A DNA stretch of 59,188 nt from JBFHDX01 sp041584475 (GCA_041584475.1 JBFHDX010000008.1:1-59188), one strand, 5' to 3'; positions 27,314-36,003 are shown, counted from the first letter of the stretch. A program made the numbers and translations. Notes: generated by a model not told the origin, from the sequence alone.

Positions 27314-27319
27314 CCGCGC

Positions 27320-28327
27320 TTACTTGCACTCGTAGGATACGCCGTTTGCCTTGTCGATCTTGCGGATCACGTCCCAGTGCGTCTTGTAGGTGATCGGCAG
27401 GAACTGCGCCTCGGGTGGGTCGGATTTGGAGAACTCCACCTTGAGGCTGGTCGGCGTCCCGTCCGGCTTGTCCCACTGGTACGTGAAGAATGACTCCTTG
27501 ATCTTCTCCTGCAATTCCGGCTTGAGGTTGTAGACGAAGCCGAAACCGGTCGTCGGGAAGGTCTGCGAAGTGTAGATGACCTTCAGCTGGTCTTCCTTGA
27601 TGACGCCGCGTTTGAGCATGCGCTGCTTCACCGAGTTGGCGATCGACGCGGCCGGATAATCCTTGTTGGCGACGCCGAGAATCGAGTTGTCGTGTTTGCC
27701 CGAGAAGACCGGCGTGAAATCGCGTTCGGCGACCATGTCGAATTCGGACTTCAGGATCGCCGACGGCGCCTTGAAGCCGGAGTTCGAGGTAGGCGAGGTG
27801 AAGGCCAGCGTCTTGCCCTTGATGTCCTCGACCTTCTCGATGCCGCTGCCCGGATAGGTGATGATCTCCATCTCATAGCCGAAGCCGCCGCTTTCCTGCG
27901 CCATGATCGTGAACGAGCGGAAACCCGCGCAGTTCACTGCAAGCGGATTGGAGCCGGTGTTGAAGCCGGCGACGTGCAGGCGACCCGAGCGCATCGCCTC
28001 GATCTGCGCCGCGTTCGACTGCACCGGGAAGAACACGACCTTGCGGCCGGTTACCTTCTCCATGTGGGTGAGGAAATCGGACCACGCGGTCTTGTACACC
28101 GCCGGGTCCTCGACCGGCGTATACGCGAAGATGATCGGATCCGGGTCGATCAGCTGGCTGGGGTCGGTCGGGGTATCGGCGGTCAGGTCGCCGTCGCGGT
28201 CGCAGAACCGCTGGTCCAGATCGCCGCGCGGACAATCCTCGGCGGCGGCAGCCGGCATCGCCAGCAGGGTCAACGCAACAACGCCGGCCGCAGCGGACAA
28301 GCCGCCGCGAATGATCACTTCAAACAT
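27320..28327 (-). CDS. phnD: Phosphonate-type ABC transporter substrate-binding protein (PhnD-like)
   Basis: A 335-residue periplasmic protein from ATG 28327, which has GGGAGG nine bases upstream. A Sec signal peptide ends near MPAAAAE (about residue 29). The mature N-terminus is unusual, with an Asp-rich segment containing two cysteines (Cys32 and Cys42) before the PhnD domain proper begins at about residue 65. Conserved PhnD elements follow: AQIEAMRSGRLHVAGFNTGS, TLAFTSPTSNSGFKAPSAIL and GKHDNSILGVANKDYPAASI. The Cys pair could form a disulfide. It heads the phnDCEE operon. Whether the ligand is a phosphonate, phosphite or another oxyanion is not decided by sequence. Confidence 0.9.
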   Translation of the reverse strand: MFEVIIRGGLSAAAGVVALTLLAMPAAAAEDCPRGDLDQRFCDRDGDLTADTPTDPSQLIDPDPIIFAYTPVEDPAVYKTAWSDFLTHMEKVTGRKVVFFPVQSNAAQIEAMRSGRLHVAGFNTGSNPLAVNCAGFRSFTIMAQESGGFGYEMEIITYPGSGIEKVEDIKGKTLAFTSPTSNSGFKAPSAILKSEFDMVAERDFTPVFSGKHDNSILGVANKDYPAASIANSVKQRMLKRGVIKEDQLKVIYTSQTFPTTGFGFVYNLKPELQEKIKESFFTYQWDKPDGTPTSLKVEFSKSDPPEAQFLPITYKTHWDVIRKIDKANGVSYECK

Positions 28328-28370
28328 AACGATCCTCCCTGAATCGCGATCAAGTTGCTTTATGGTCAAC

Positions 28371-28398
28371 AGCCTAGCATCGTCGGGCGACCGCGCAA
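28371..28398 (-). promoter_or_regulatory. Candidate promoter of phnDCEE
   Basis: On the minus strand TTGCGC (28393-28398) and TAGGCT (28371-28376) are 16 bases apart, about 43 bases upstream of the phnD start and downstream of the mmsA terminator. I looked for a Pho-box-like repeat here and found only a weak resemblance. Confidence 0.35.
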
Positions 28399-28452
28399 GA
28401 CTTTCGTATCGATCACAGGGGCGGTTTGCGGCGATGCGCGGCGCGAAATCAA

Positions 28453-28478
28453 GGGGACGCCGGCGCAGTGGCGTCCCC
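28453..28478 (-). terminator. Terminator after mmsA
   Basis: A perfect nine-base-pair GC-rich stem (28453-28461 with 28470-28478) with an eight-base loop is followed on the minus strand by TTGATTT. It lies 20 bases after the mmsA stop and separates that transcript from phnDCEE. Confidence 0.7.
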
Positions 28479-28497
28479 GTTTACGCGGCGCCGATGC

Positions 28498-30000
28498 TCA
28501 ATGGCCGGCGGTCGGCATCGCGAAGACCGCGCCCTCGCGGATGCCGCTCGGCCAGCGCGCCGAGATCGTCTTCATCTTGGTGAAGAAGCGGACCGATTCC
28601 GGCCCGTGCATCTGCGTGTCGCCGAACTTCGAGCGCTTGGAGCCGCCGAAATTGTGGAACGCCAGCGGCACCGGTATCGGCACGTTGATGCCGACCATGC
28701 CGATGTCGACGCGATTGGCGAACTCGCGCGCGGCATCGCCGTCGCGCGTGAACACGGCGACGCCGTTGCCGTATTCGTGGTCGTTGACGAGCTTGACCGC
28801 CTCGTCAAAGCTGCCGGAGCGCACCGTCGTCAGCACCGGCCCGAAGATCTCGTCGCGGTAGATCGACATGTCGGCGGTCGCGTTGTCGAACAGCGAACCG
28901 CCGCAGAAATTGCCGTTCTCGTAACCCTGCAGCGAGGCGCCGCGGCCGTCGACGACGAGTTTCGCACCGGCCTGGATGCCCTGCTCGATATAGTCCTCGA
29001 TCCGCTCTTTCGCCTGCCGCGTCACGACCGGCCCCATATCGGCCTGGGCGTCGTTCCACGGGCCGTAGCGCAGGCTTTGCACGCGCGGCGTCAGCTTCTC
29101 GATCAGCGCGTCCGCGGTGGCCTCGCCGACCGGCACCGCGACCGAGATTGCCATGCAACGCTGGCCGGTCGAGCCGTAGGCCGAGCCGATCAGCGCGTCG
29201 ACCGCCTGGTTCATGTCGGCGTCGGGCATCACGACCATGTGGTTCTTGGCGCCACCGAACGCCTGGACGCGTTTGTTGTGGCGCGTACCCTCGTGATAGA
29301 TGTACTCGCCGACCGGAGTCGAGCCGACGAAGCTGATCGCTGGCACATCGGGGTGCTGAAGCAGGGCGTCGACGGCTTCCTTGTCGCCGTTCACGACGTT
29401 CCAGACGCCGTCCGGCAGGCCGGCCTTCTGCCAGAGCTCGGCAAGGAACAACGGTGCCGAGGGGTCGCGTTCCGACGGCTTGTTGATGTAGCTGTTGCCG
29501 CAGGCGACCGCCATCACGCCCATCCACAGCGGGATCATGACGGGGAAGTTGAACGGCGTGATGCCGCCGACGACGCCGATCGGCTCGCGCTGCGAGAAAG
29601 TGTCGATGCCGCCGCCGACGTTCGACGAGAACTCGCCCTTGAAGAGGTGCGGTACGCCGCAGGCGAACTCGGTGACGTCGATGCCGCGCTGGATCGAGCC
29701 CTTGGCGTCGGCGATCGTCTTGCCGTGTTCCTTGCCGACGATCTCGGCCAGCGTGTCCATGTTCTCGACGAGGAGTTCGCGGAACCGGAACAGCACCTGG
29801 CTGCGCCGCGGCGCCGACATCGCCGACCATTCCGCGAACGCCGTGCGCGCTGCCTGGACCGCGCGGTCGACCTCGTCGGCATTGGCGAACGGCACGCGCG
29901 ACTGCACTTCGCCGGTCGCCGGATTGTAGATATCGCCGAAGCGGCCGCTGCCGCCCTCGACCCGCTTCCCGGCGATGAAATGATACAGAGTGTCGGTCAT
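28498..30000 (-). CDS. mmsA: CoA-acylating (methyl)malonate-semialdehyde dehydrogenase
   Basis: A 500-residue aldehyde dehydrogenase from ATG 30000, which has AGGAG upstream. The catalytic Cys is in STGQRCMAIS and the NAD-binding region is typical of the ALDH fold. The segment MVGINVPIPVPLAFHNFGG near residue 430-455 is the hallmark of MmsA, which converts (methyl)malonate semialdehyde plus CoA and NAD to propionyl- or acetyl-CoA and CO2. The omega-aminotransferase gene 125 bases upstream on the same strand would supply malonate semialdehyde from beta-alanine, so the pair forms a beta-alanine degradation route feeding acetyl-CoA. It could also serve valine or myo-inositol catabolism. Confidence 0.92.
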   Translation of the reverse strand: MTDTLYHFIAGKRVEGGSGRFGDIYNPATGEVQSRVPFANADEVDRAVQAARTAFAEWSAMSAPRRSQVLFRFRELLVENMDTLAEIVGKEHGKTIADAKGSIQRGIDVTEFACGVPHLFKGEFSSNVGGGIDTFSQREPIGVVGGITPFNFPVMIPLWMGVMAVACGNSYINKPSERDPSAPLFLAELWQKAGLPDGVWNVVNGDKEAVDALLQHPDVPAISFVGSTPVGEYIYHEGTRHNKRVQAFGGAKNHMVVMPDADMNQAVDALIGSAYGSTGQRCMAISVAVPVGEATADALIEKLTPRVQSLRYGPWNDAQADMGPVVTRQAKERIEDYIEQGIQAGAKLVVDGRGASLQGYENGNFCGGSLFDNATADMSIYRDEIFGPVLTTVRSGSFDEAVKLVNDHEYGNGVAVFTRDGDAAREFANRVDIGMVGINVPIPVPLAFHNFGGSKRSKFGDTQMHGPESVRFFTKMKTISARWPSGIREGAVFAMPTAGH

Positions 30001-30125
30001 TGAACGGCTCCTGTCCCAGCTCTTTCTGCGATTTCGATCCCTACGGCGGGCGCGGGACCGGTCTGGCGCCATAGTACGAAAATGCTCGCCGGCGGCCACT
30101 CACAATTGAGATATGGCCGCTGCCC

Positions 30126-31433
30126 TCAATAGCGGCTGAAAACCTTGCGCAATCCCTCGACCAGACGGTCGATGTGGCTGCGCTCCGAGACGAACGGCGG
30201 CGCGATGCAGGCGCAGTCGCCCGTCATCTTGACCATTACGCCCTCGTCCCAGAGGTCCTGCACGGCCTGCATGCCGCGGGCGCCCGGCGTGCCGTCCTTG
30301 GGCGCGAGATCGATCCCGCCGAGCAGGCCGATGCCGCGGATGTCGGTGACGGCCGGTACGTCGCGCAGCGAGAAGATGCCGTCGAGGAAGTGGTCCGACA
30401 GGTCCCGTGCGCGCTGGAACAGGGCCTCCTTCTCGTAGATGTCGAGCGTCGCCAGGGCAGCCGCACAGGCCGCCGGATGCGCCGAATAGGTGTAGCCGTG
30501 GAAGAACTCGATGCCCGGCGTCGCATCCATGATCGACTTGTAGACCTTTTCGGTGACCGCAACCGCCCCCATGGGGATTGCGGCGTTGGTCAGTGCCTTG
30601 GCCATGGTCATGATGTCCGCCTTCACGTCGAACACCTGGCCGGCGAAATTGCCGCCGATGCGGCCGAACCCCGTAATCACCTCGTCCAGGATCAGCAGGA
30701 TGCCGTGCCGGTCGCAGATCTCGCGGAGCCGCTGCAGGTAGCCCTTGGGCGGCACCAGCACGCCGGTCGAGCCCGCCACCGGCTCGACGATGCAGGCGGC
30801 GATCGTGTCACCGCCGTGAAGGTCGCACATGCGTTGCAAATCGTCGGCGAGGTCGGCGCCGCGCTCCGGCTGGCCACGGACGAACAGCTCGTCCTTGCTC
30901 CAGGTGTGGCGCATGTGCAGCACGCCAACCAGCCCAGGGCCGAACGCCTCCTTGTTCTTCACCATCCCCTGCACCGACATGCCACCGAAATTGACGCCGT
31001 GATAGGCGCGCTCACGGCCGACGAAGCGGATGCGCTGTCCCTGGCCGCGTGAACGGTGGTACTGCAGCGCGATCTTGAGCGCGGTATCGACCGACTCCGA
31101 TCCGGAGTTGGTGAAGAACGTGTAGGCGAGGTCGCCCGGGTAGAGCGCTTTCAGTCGGCGCGCCAGCTCGAACGCCGCCGGCTGGCCGTGCTGGAACGGC
31201 TGCACGTAGGCGCAGTCGCGCAGCATCTCGGAGACCGCGTCGGCGATCTCGGACCGGCTGTGTCCCGCCGGGACGCAGAACAGGCCGGACGACATGTCGA
31301 TGATCTTTCTTCCGTCGTGGCTCTCGCACTCGACGCCCTTGCTGGTCACCATCAGGCGCGGCTTCGCCTTGAACGCCTTGTTGGACGTGAACGGCATCCA
31401 GTAATGCTCGAGGTCGTTGGTCGGATAACGCAT
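30126..31433 (-). CDS. Class III omega-aminotransferase (beta-alanine/omega-amino acid:pyruvate type)
   Basis: A 435-residue PLP enzyme from ATG 31433, preceded by GGGAGA. It opens with LEHYWMPFTSNKAFKAKPRL, typical of beta-alanine:pyruvate transaminases. It has the cofactor-phosphate motif FFTNSGSESVDTALKIA, LILDEVITGFGR with the PLP-ring Asp, and Lys of TMAKALTNAAIPMGA as the Schiff-base residue. Members move amino groups from beta-alanine, polyamine-derived aldehydes or other omega-amino acids to pyruvate. The MmsA gene downstream favours beta-alanine. Gamma-aminobutyrate or putrescine are alternatives. Confidence 0.88.
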   Translation of the reverse strand: MRYPTNDLEHYWMPFTSNKAFKAKPRLMVTSKGVECESHDGRKIIDMSSGLFCVPAGHSRSEIADAVSEMLRDCAYVQPFQHGQPAAFELARRLKALYPGDLAYTFFTNSGSESVDTALKIALQYHRSRGQGQRIRFVGRERAYHGVNFGGMSVQGMVKNKEAFGPGLVGVLHMRHTWSKDELFVRGQPERGADLADDLQRMCDLHGGDTIAACIVEPVAGSTGVLVPPKGYLQRLREICDRHGILLILDEVITGFGRIGGNFAGQVFDVKADIMTMAKALTNAAIPMGAVAVTEKVYKSIMDATPGIEFFHGYTYSAHPAACAAALATLDIYEKEALFQRARDLSDHFLDGIFSLRDVPAVTDIRGIGLLGGIDLAPKDGTPGARGMQAVQDLWDEGVMVKMTGDCACIAPPFVSERSHIDRLVEGLRKVFSRY

Positions 31434-31688
31434 GTCGGATTCTCCCATCCGGGACCGCGCCGGCAGCGCGGCTCCCCGATCCTTTCTAGCGCGACTCCTC
31501 GCGGCGGCACCCCGGCAGGGGTGCGGCACCGCGCTGCGGGCCGGCGGAAATCGGCGAGGCGGGACTCTAGCACCGCGCTGGCCCATCCCGATAGGGCCAG
31601 CGGGACGGGATTGCTGTGTCCAGAGCCCCTTTGCAGCGGCGGCGATCTTGGTCAGGATGACACGACGTCGGCAAGATGGAGGCACGAC

Positions 31689-32453
31689 ATGACGTTCCGC
31701 GGAAAGGCGGTGCTCGTCACCGGCGCGACATCAGGAATCGGTGCCGCGATCGCCCGCGCCTTCGGCAGGACCGGGGCGGACGTGCTGCTGTCCGGCCGCG
31801 ACCCCGGACGTGCGGAGCCGGTTGTCGCCGACATCTCCGCGGGCGGCGGGCGCGGCGTCTTCGTGGCAGCCGACCTGGCGGAAGCCGACGCCGGCCAGCA
31901 GCTCGTCGATGCTACGCTCGACGCGTTCGGGCGTCTCGACGTGCTCGTCAACAATGCCGGAATCATCCACCGCGCGACGGCCGAAGCGACCACGGACGCG
32001 ATGTGGCGCGGCCTCATGGCGGTCAATCTGGACGCCCCGTTCCGCCTCAGCCGGGCGGTCGTACCGGTCATGCGCAAACAGGGCGCCGGCGCCATTGTCA
32101 ACGTCGCCTCGGACTGGGCGCTCGTCGGTGGCCGCGAGGCGGTCGCCTACTGCGCATCGAAGGGGGCGCTGCTGCAGATGACCCGGGCGATGGCGCTGGA
32201 CCATGCGCGCGAGGGCATACGCGTCAACGCCGTATGTCCCACCGACGTGCTCACGCCGATGCTGGAGGCCGAGATCGCGGCGCTCGGCGAGGGCCGCGAG
32301 CAGGCGCTCGCCCGGCTCGGCGAGACGATCCCGGCCGGCCGCGTCGGCACGCCGGAGGACGTGGCGCAGGCCGTGCTTTACCTTGCGTCCGATGCCGCCG
32401 GCTTCCTGACCGGCGTTGCCCTGCCGGTCGACGGCGGCGCCACCGCAGCGTAG
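31689..32453 (+). CDS. Short-chain dehydrogenase/reductase (SDR family)
   Basis: A 254-residue cytosolic oxidoreductase. The nucleotide-binding motif TGATSGIG is at residues 11-18, NNAG near 88-91, and the catalytic Ser141, Tyr154 and Lys158 (YCASK) are in place. The C-terminus ends TGVALPVDGGATAA, the classical SDR end. Arg and Asp positions after the second strand (SGRDPGRAE) suggest NADP or NAD cannot be decided by eye. It is preceded by GGAGG at 31678-31682 and is divergent from the aminotransferase gene; no substrate can be assigned. FabG-like or sugar/alcohol dehydrogenase activity is possible. Confidence 0.88.
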   Translation: MTFRGKAVLVTGATSGIGAAIARAFGRTGADVLLSGRDPGRAEPVVADISAGGGRGVFVAADLAEADAGQQLVDATLDAFGRLDVLVNNAGIIHRATAEATTDAMWRGLMAVNLDAPFRLSRAVVPVMRKQGAGAIVNVASDWALVGGREAVAYCASKGALLQMTRAMALDHAREGIRVNAVCPTDVLTPMLEAEIAALGEGREQALARLGETIPAGRVGTPEDVAQAVLYLASDAAGFLTGVALPVDGGATAA

Positions 32454-32457
32454 GGAA

Positions 32458-32805
32458 TCACAGCTCCGCGCCCTCGAAGCCGTGCACGCCGTTGCGCGCC
32501 TCGACCTCGACCACCCACAGATCGGGGTCGCGCGCGGTCTGGCGCGCGATGTAATCGTCGGCATCCGCTTCGGGGACGAGCTTGCCGTCGAGCGCCGGCA
32601 GCCAGCACAACACGCCATCGAGGTCCCGCGTCTGGACGAGCACGCGACAGCCGAGCTCGAGCCGGTTGACTTTGAGAATCACCATGCCGCCATGCGGATC
32701 GCCGCGGCGCACGATGGCGGCCGGCACGGCGGCGGCGGAGAGGCGCCGCAGATGCGCGCGCACCCACAGATCCGTCGGAATACGTTCGCCGTCCACGACC
32801 GTCAC
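32458..32805 (-). CDS. DUF1491 family protein
   Basis: A 115-residue cytosolic protein from GTG 32805. It has the layout of the alphaproteobacterial DUF1491 family: a short N-terminus with PTDLWVRAHLRRL, a hydrophobic beta segment (GGMVILKVNRL) and the near-C-terminal ARDPDLWVVEVEA. Function is unknown. The GTG start overlaps the stop of the upstream Sel1-like gene (GTGA), indicating translational coupling, and the gene converges with the SDR gene. Confidence 0.75.
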   Translation of the reverse strand: MTVVDGERIPTDLWVRAHLRRLSAAAVPAAIVRRGDPHGGMVILKVNRLELGCRVLVQTRDLDGVLCWLPALDGKLVPEADADDYIARQTARDPDLWVVEVEARNGVHGFEGAEL

Positions 32806-33080
32806 CTCGCCGGCGGAAGCGTGCGCGCCCGGCGCGCCGCTTTCTCGTACCAGCGGATCGCCTCGCCGCAATCCGCCGCATAACCGCGACCGTGCGCGTA
32901 CATCACACCGAGCCAGTACTGCGCTTGCGCGTCGCAGACCGCGGCGAGCGGACGCAGGATGCTTCGCGCCTGCGCGTAATCGGCCCGCAGGAAGGCGGCG
33001 CATCCTGCCCCGGCATCCGTCGCCGCAACGGGCCCCGCGAGGAGAGAGGAGAACACCGCAGCAAGAAGCAGCCCTATCAA
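32802..33080 (-). CDS. Small exported Sel1-repeat protein
   Basis: A 92-residue protein starting at TTG 33080 with AAGGAA eight bases upstream. Residues 1-20 are a signal peptide (GLLLAAVFSSLLAGPVAA). The mature part has the Sel1-like helical repeat pattern, with QYWLGVMYAHGRGYAADCGE and AIRWYEKAA, and three cysteines that may form a disulfide in the periplasm. Sel1 repeats mediate protein contacts. It is translationally coupled to the DUF1491 gene, which it precedes. The start is the least certain point. Confidence 0.65.
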   Translation of the reverse strand: MIGLLLAAVFSSLLAGPVAATDAGAGCAAFLRADYAQARSILRPLAAVCDAQAQYWLGVMYAHGRGYAADCGEAIRWYEKAARRARTLPPAR

Positions 33081-33186
33081 TGCCGTGTTCCTTCCAGCAG
33101 GCAGTGAACGGTGACCTCGATTTCCGGCTGCTCACCGCCGGGCTTCCGCGTCACGGGGTTCGCACGCCGCGGACGCGCCGTGCGCG

Positions 33187-34221
33187 TCAATGCGCGAGCG
33201 TCGCCGCCTCGGATTCGGCTGTACCGCCGGTATCGGCACCACCCCGGCGTTCGTCGCGCGGCGTGTGACCGAACATGTCGCGATAGCATTTCGAAAAATG
33301 CGACGCCGACGTGAAACCGCAGGCGAAGGCGATCTCCGTCACCGGCATCGTCGTCTGCGACAGCAGCAGCCGTGCGCGCTCGAGACGCAGCCGCAGATAG
33401 TAACGCGCGGGGCTGGTCGCTAGATAGCGCCGGAACAGCCGCTCCAGCTGCCGCCGCGACAGACCGACCCGCTCGGCGATCTCCTCGCGCGTCAGCGCCT
33501 CCTCGACATTGCGTTCCATCTCGGCAATCGCCTGGATCAGTCTGGGATGGCTGATGCGCAAGCGCGCCTGCAGTGGCAGGCGCTGATTGTCGTGACCCTC
33601 GCGGATGCGCTCGTGCATGAACTGCTCGCTGACCGCGGCCGCAACCTCGCCGCCGTGGCGACGGCCGATCTCGGTCAGCACCATGTCGCTGGCGGCGAAA
33701 CCGCCGGCGCAGGTGAAACGGTCGCGATCGATTTCGAACAGCTCGGGGCGGACGTCGAGGTCGGGGAACTGCTCGCGGAAGCTCTCGAGGTTCTCCCAGT
33801 GCACGGTGCAGCGGTAGCCGTTCAGCAACCCCGCCTGGGCGAGTATGTGGGCACCCGTGCAGACCGCCCCGACATGGGCGCCCTCCCGCGCCCAGCGCCG
33901 CAGCCAGCCGAACAGCACCGTATCGTTGTAGGCGTGGCCGCCGATGCCGCTGCAGACGACGACGTTGTCGAGATGCGGCACCTCGGCGACGCCGCGGTCG
34001 GCCAGCACGCGGACGCCGTTGCTCGCGGTCACCGCGGCGCCATCGCGACTGAGGATCTCCCACTCGTAGAGGGTCCGGTTGACCGTGTAGTTGGCGAGCC
34101 GCAGGGGCTCGATGGTCGCCGTGAACGCCGCCATCGAGAAATTCGGGACGAGCAGGAAGGACACCCGGTCGGGCCGGCCATCGCTGACTTTCTTGAACAT
34201 CGCCATCCCCTGCCCCGCCAT
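33187..34221 (-). CDS. GATase1/DJ-1-AraC type transcriptional regulator (GlxA/GbdR-like)
   Basis: A 344-residue regulator from ATG 34221, which has GAGGAGG seven bases upstream. Residues about 15-205 are a DJ-1/PfpI-like (class I glutamine amidotransferase) sensor domain, with GAVCTGAHILAQAGLL around the nucleophile-elbow Cys. Residues about 230-325 hold two helix-turn-helix motifs of the AraC type (IAERVGLSRRQLERLFRRYL and VTEIAFACGFTSASHFSKCY). GbdR and SouR, which control glycine betaine, dimethylglycine and sarcosine breakdown, have this architecture. The gene is divergent from soxBDAG, so it is the likely sarcosine-responsive activator of that operon. Confidence 0.88.
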   Translation of the reverse strand: MAGQGMAMFKKVSDGRPDRVSFLLVPNFSMAAFTATIEPLRLANYTVNRTLYEWEILSRDGAAVTASNGVRVLADRGVAEVPHLDNVVVCSGIGGHAYNDTVLFGWLRRWAREGAHVGAVCTGAHILAQAGLLNGYRCTVHWENLESFREQFPDLDVRPELFEIDRDRFTCAGGFAASDMVLTEIGRRHGGEVAAAVSEQFMHERIREGHDNQRLPLQARLRISHPRLIQAIAEMERNVEEALTREEIAERVGLSRRQLERLFRRYLATSPARYYLRLRLERARLLLSQTTMPVTEIAFACGFTSASHFSKCYRDMFGHTPRDERRGGADTGGTAESEAATLAH

Positions 34222-34437
34222 TCAGCGGCCTCCTCTCCGACGCGCGGCGAGCCATGCTTCTGATAATCTACGCTTTTCCGGCGGCCGCCGGAAGACCCAG
34301 GCGTCGCCCACGCATGAGTATCCGTCGCTGACAGGGTTGAGCGGACCCGCAGGCGGGCCTAAGCCGCGTCGAAAGGCCGCCTTGCGCGCCGTCACCGGCA
34401 TTGGCTACGCTGGCGCCTGCGGAGGGGACCTCGGGGA

Positions 34438-35688
34438 ATGGCCAAATATTCGATATTCAGCCTCATCCGTAACGGGTTGAGCTACCACCGGAACTGGCAG
34501 CGCGCCTGGCGCAGCCCGGAGCCGAAGCCCGACTACGATATCGTCATCATCGGCGGCGGCGGGCACGGGCTCGGCACCGCCTATTACCTCGCGCGCGAAT
34601 TCGGCGTCAGCAACGTCGCCGTGCTCGAGAAGGGCTGGCTCGGCGGCGGCAACACCGGGCGCAACACGTCGATCGTTCGCTCCAACTATTTGTGGGACGA
34701 GAGCGCCGCCCTTTACGAACATGCTCTGAAGCTCTGGGAAGGGCTGTCGCAGGAGCTGAACTTCAACGTCATGTTCAGCCAGCGCGGCGTGATGAACCTG
34801 GCGCACAATTTGCACGACTGGCGCGAACTCAACCGGCGCGTCCACGCGATCCGGCTCAACGGCATCGACTCGGAAATCCTCAACGCGCAGCAGGTTAAGG
34901 CGGAGGCGCCGATCCTGAACGTGTCCCAGACCTCGCGCTACCCCATCATGGGCGCATCGATGCAGCGCCGCGGCGGCACGGCACGCCATGACGCCGTCGC
35001 CTGGGGCTACGCACGCGGCGCCGATGCGCGCGGCGTCGACATCATCCAGAACTGCGCGGTCACCGGCCTCGACATCCGCAACGGCCGCATCGAGGGCGTC
35101 GAGACGACGCGTGGTCGCATCAAGACGCGCAAGGTCGGCGTCGTAGTCGCCGGACATTCGTCGGTGCTGGCCGACATGGCCGGCTTCCGCATGCCGATCG
35201 AGAGCAACCCGCTGCAGGCGCTGGTATCCGACCCGGTCAAGCCCGTCCTCGACTGCGTGATCATGTCGAGCGCGGTGCACGTCTATGTCAGCCAGTCCGA
35301 CAAGGGTGAGCTGGTCATCGGCGCCGGCTCCGACCTGTACGTCTCGTACGCCCAGCGCGGCAGCTTCGACATCATCGAGGGCATCATGGGCGCGCTGTGC
35401 GAGCTCATCCCGATGGTCTCGCGCCTCAAGCTGATGCGTCAGTGGGGCGGCATCGTCGACGTGACCCCGGACCGCAGCCCGATCATCGGCGCGACACCGG
35501 TGGAGGGCCTGTTCTTCAACTGCGGCTGGGGCACGGGAGGCTTCAAGGCGACGCCGGGTTCGGCGCACGTGTTCGCCGCCACACTCGCCAAGGGCGAGCC
35601 GCACCGTCTCGCCGCCCCGTTCTCGCTCGACCGCTTCCGCACCGGCCACCTGATCGACGAAGCCGGCGCCGCGGCCGTGGCGCACTAG
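34438..35688 (+). CDS. soxB: Heterotetrameric sarcosine oxidase, beta subunit
   Basis: A 416-residue FAD protein with GGAGGGG at 34421-34427. The dinucleotide-binding fold starts at DIVIIGGGGHGLGTAYYLAR (about residue 36-55). Conserved SoxB features follow, including GGNTGRNTSIVRSNYL and the C-terminal CGWGTGGFKATPGSAHVFA. The beta subunit oxidises sarcosine to glycine, passing electrons to oxygen through covalently bound FMN and forming hydrogen peroxide, with the methyl group passed to tetrahydrofolate by the alpha subunit. It is the first gene of soxBDAG, 216 bases from the divergent regulator. Confidence 0.95.
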   Translation: MAKYSIFSLIRNGLSYHRNWQRAWRSPEPKPDYDIVIIGGGGHGLGTAYYLAREFGVSNVAVLEKGWLGGGNTGRNTSIVRSNYLWDESAALYEHALKLWEGLSQELNFNVMFSQRGVMNLAHNLHDWRELNRRVHAIRLNGIDSEILNAQQVKAEAPILNVSQTSRYPIMGASMQRRGGTARHDAVAWGYARGADARGVDIIQNCAVTGLDIRNGRIEGVETTRGRIKTRKVGVVVAGHSSVLADMAGFRMPIESNPLQALVSDPVKPVLDCVIMSSAVHVYVSQSDKGELVIGAGSDLYVSYAQRGSFDIIEGIMGALCELIPMVSRLKLMRQWGGIVDVTPDRSPIIGATPVEGLFFNCGWGTGGFKATPGSAHVFAATLAKGEPHRLAAPFSLDRFRTGHLIDEAGAAAVAH

Positions 35689-35721
35689 CAGGACGCGAGC
35701 GTTGGCAGAGGAGGCCGAGCG

Positions 35722-36003
35722 ATGTTCCTGATCGAGTGTCCGTGGTGCGGGCCGCGCCAGCAGATCGAGTTCCATTGCCACGGCGAGGCGCATATCGCTC
35801 GACCGGTCGATCCCGACGCGATCTCGGACGCGGAGTGGGCCGATTACGTCTTCAACCGGACCAATCCGAAGGGCGTGCATTACGAGCGCTGGGTCCACAA
35901 TCACGGCTGCCGCCGCTGGTTCAACGTCGCGCGCGATACCGTCAGCGACCGCATTCTCGCCACTTACCGGGTCGGCGAGAAGGCACCGAAGGTGACGCCG
36001 TGA
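35722..36003 (+). CDS. soxD: Sarcosine oxidase, delta subunit
   Basis: A 93-residue zinc-binding subunit. It begins MFLIECPWCGPR with the first Cys pair, has an EFHCHGEA and ends with WVHNHGCRRWFNVARDT, which supplies the other ligands and the typical arginine tail. The length matches known SoxD. It follows soxB by 33 bases and its stop overlaps the GTG start of soxA by four bases. SoxD helps assemble the tetramer. Confidence 0.95.
   Translation: MFLIECPWCGPRQQIEFHCHGEAHIARPVDPDAISDAEWADYVFNRTNPKGVHYERWVHNHGCRRWFNVARDTVSDRILATYRVGEKAPKVTP

Noticed and set aside
28328..28452. Pho box upstream of phnD
   Set aside because: The best candidate matches the CTGTCAT repeat only weakly, so no site is claimed.
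28498..30000. Phosphonoacetaldehyde dehydrogenase for the MmsA-like gene
   Set aside because: The MmsA signature near residue 430-455 and the adjacent omega-aminotransferase favour the semialdehyde CoA-acylating enzyme.
35397..35999. N-terminal extension of the SoxA reading frame over soxB and soxD
   Set aside because: SoxA family similarity begins only at the GTG at 36000, and upstream codons are in frame with a different real gene.
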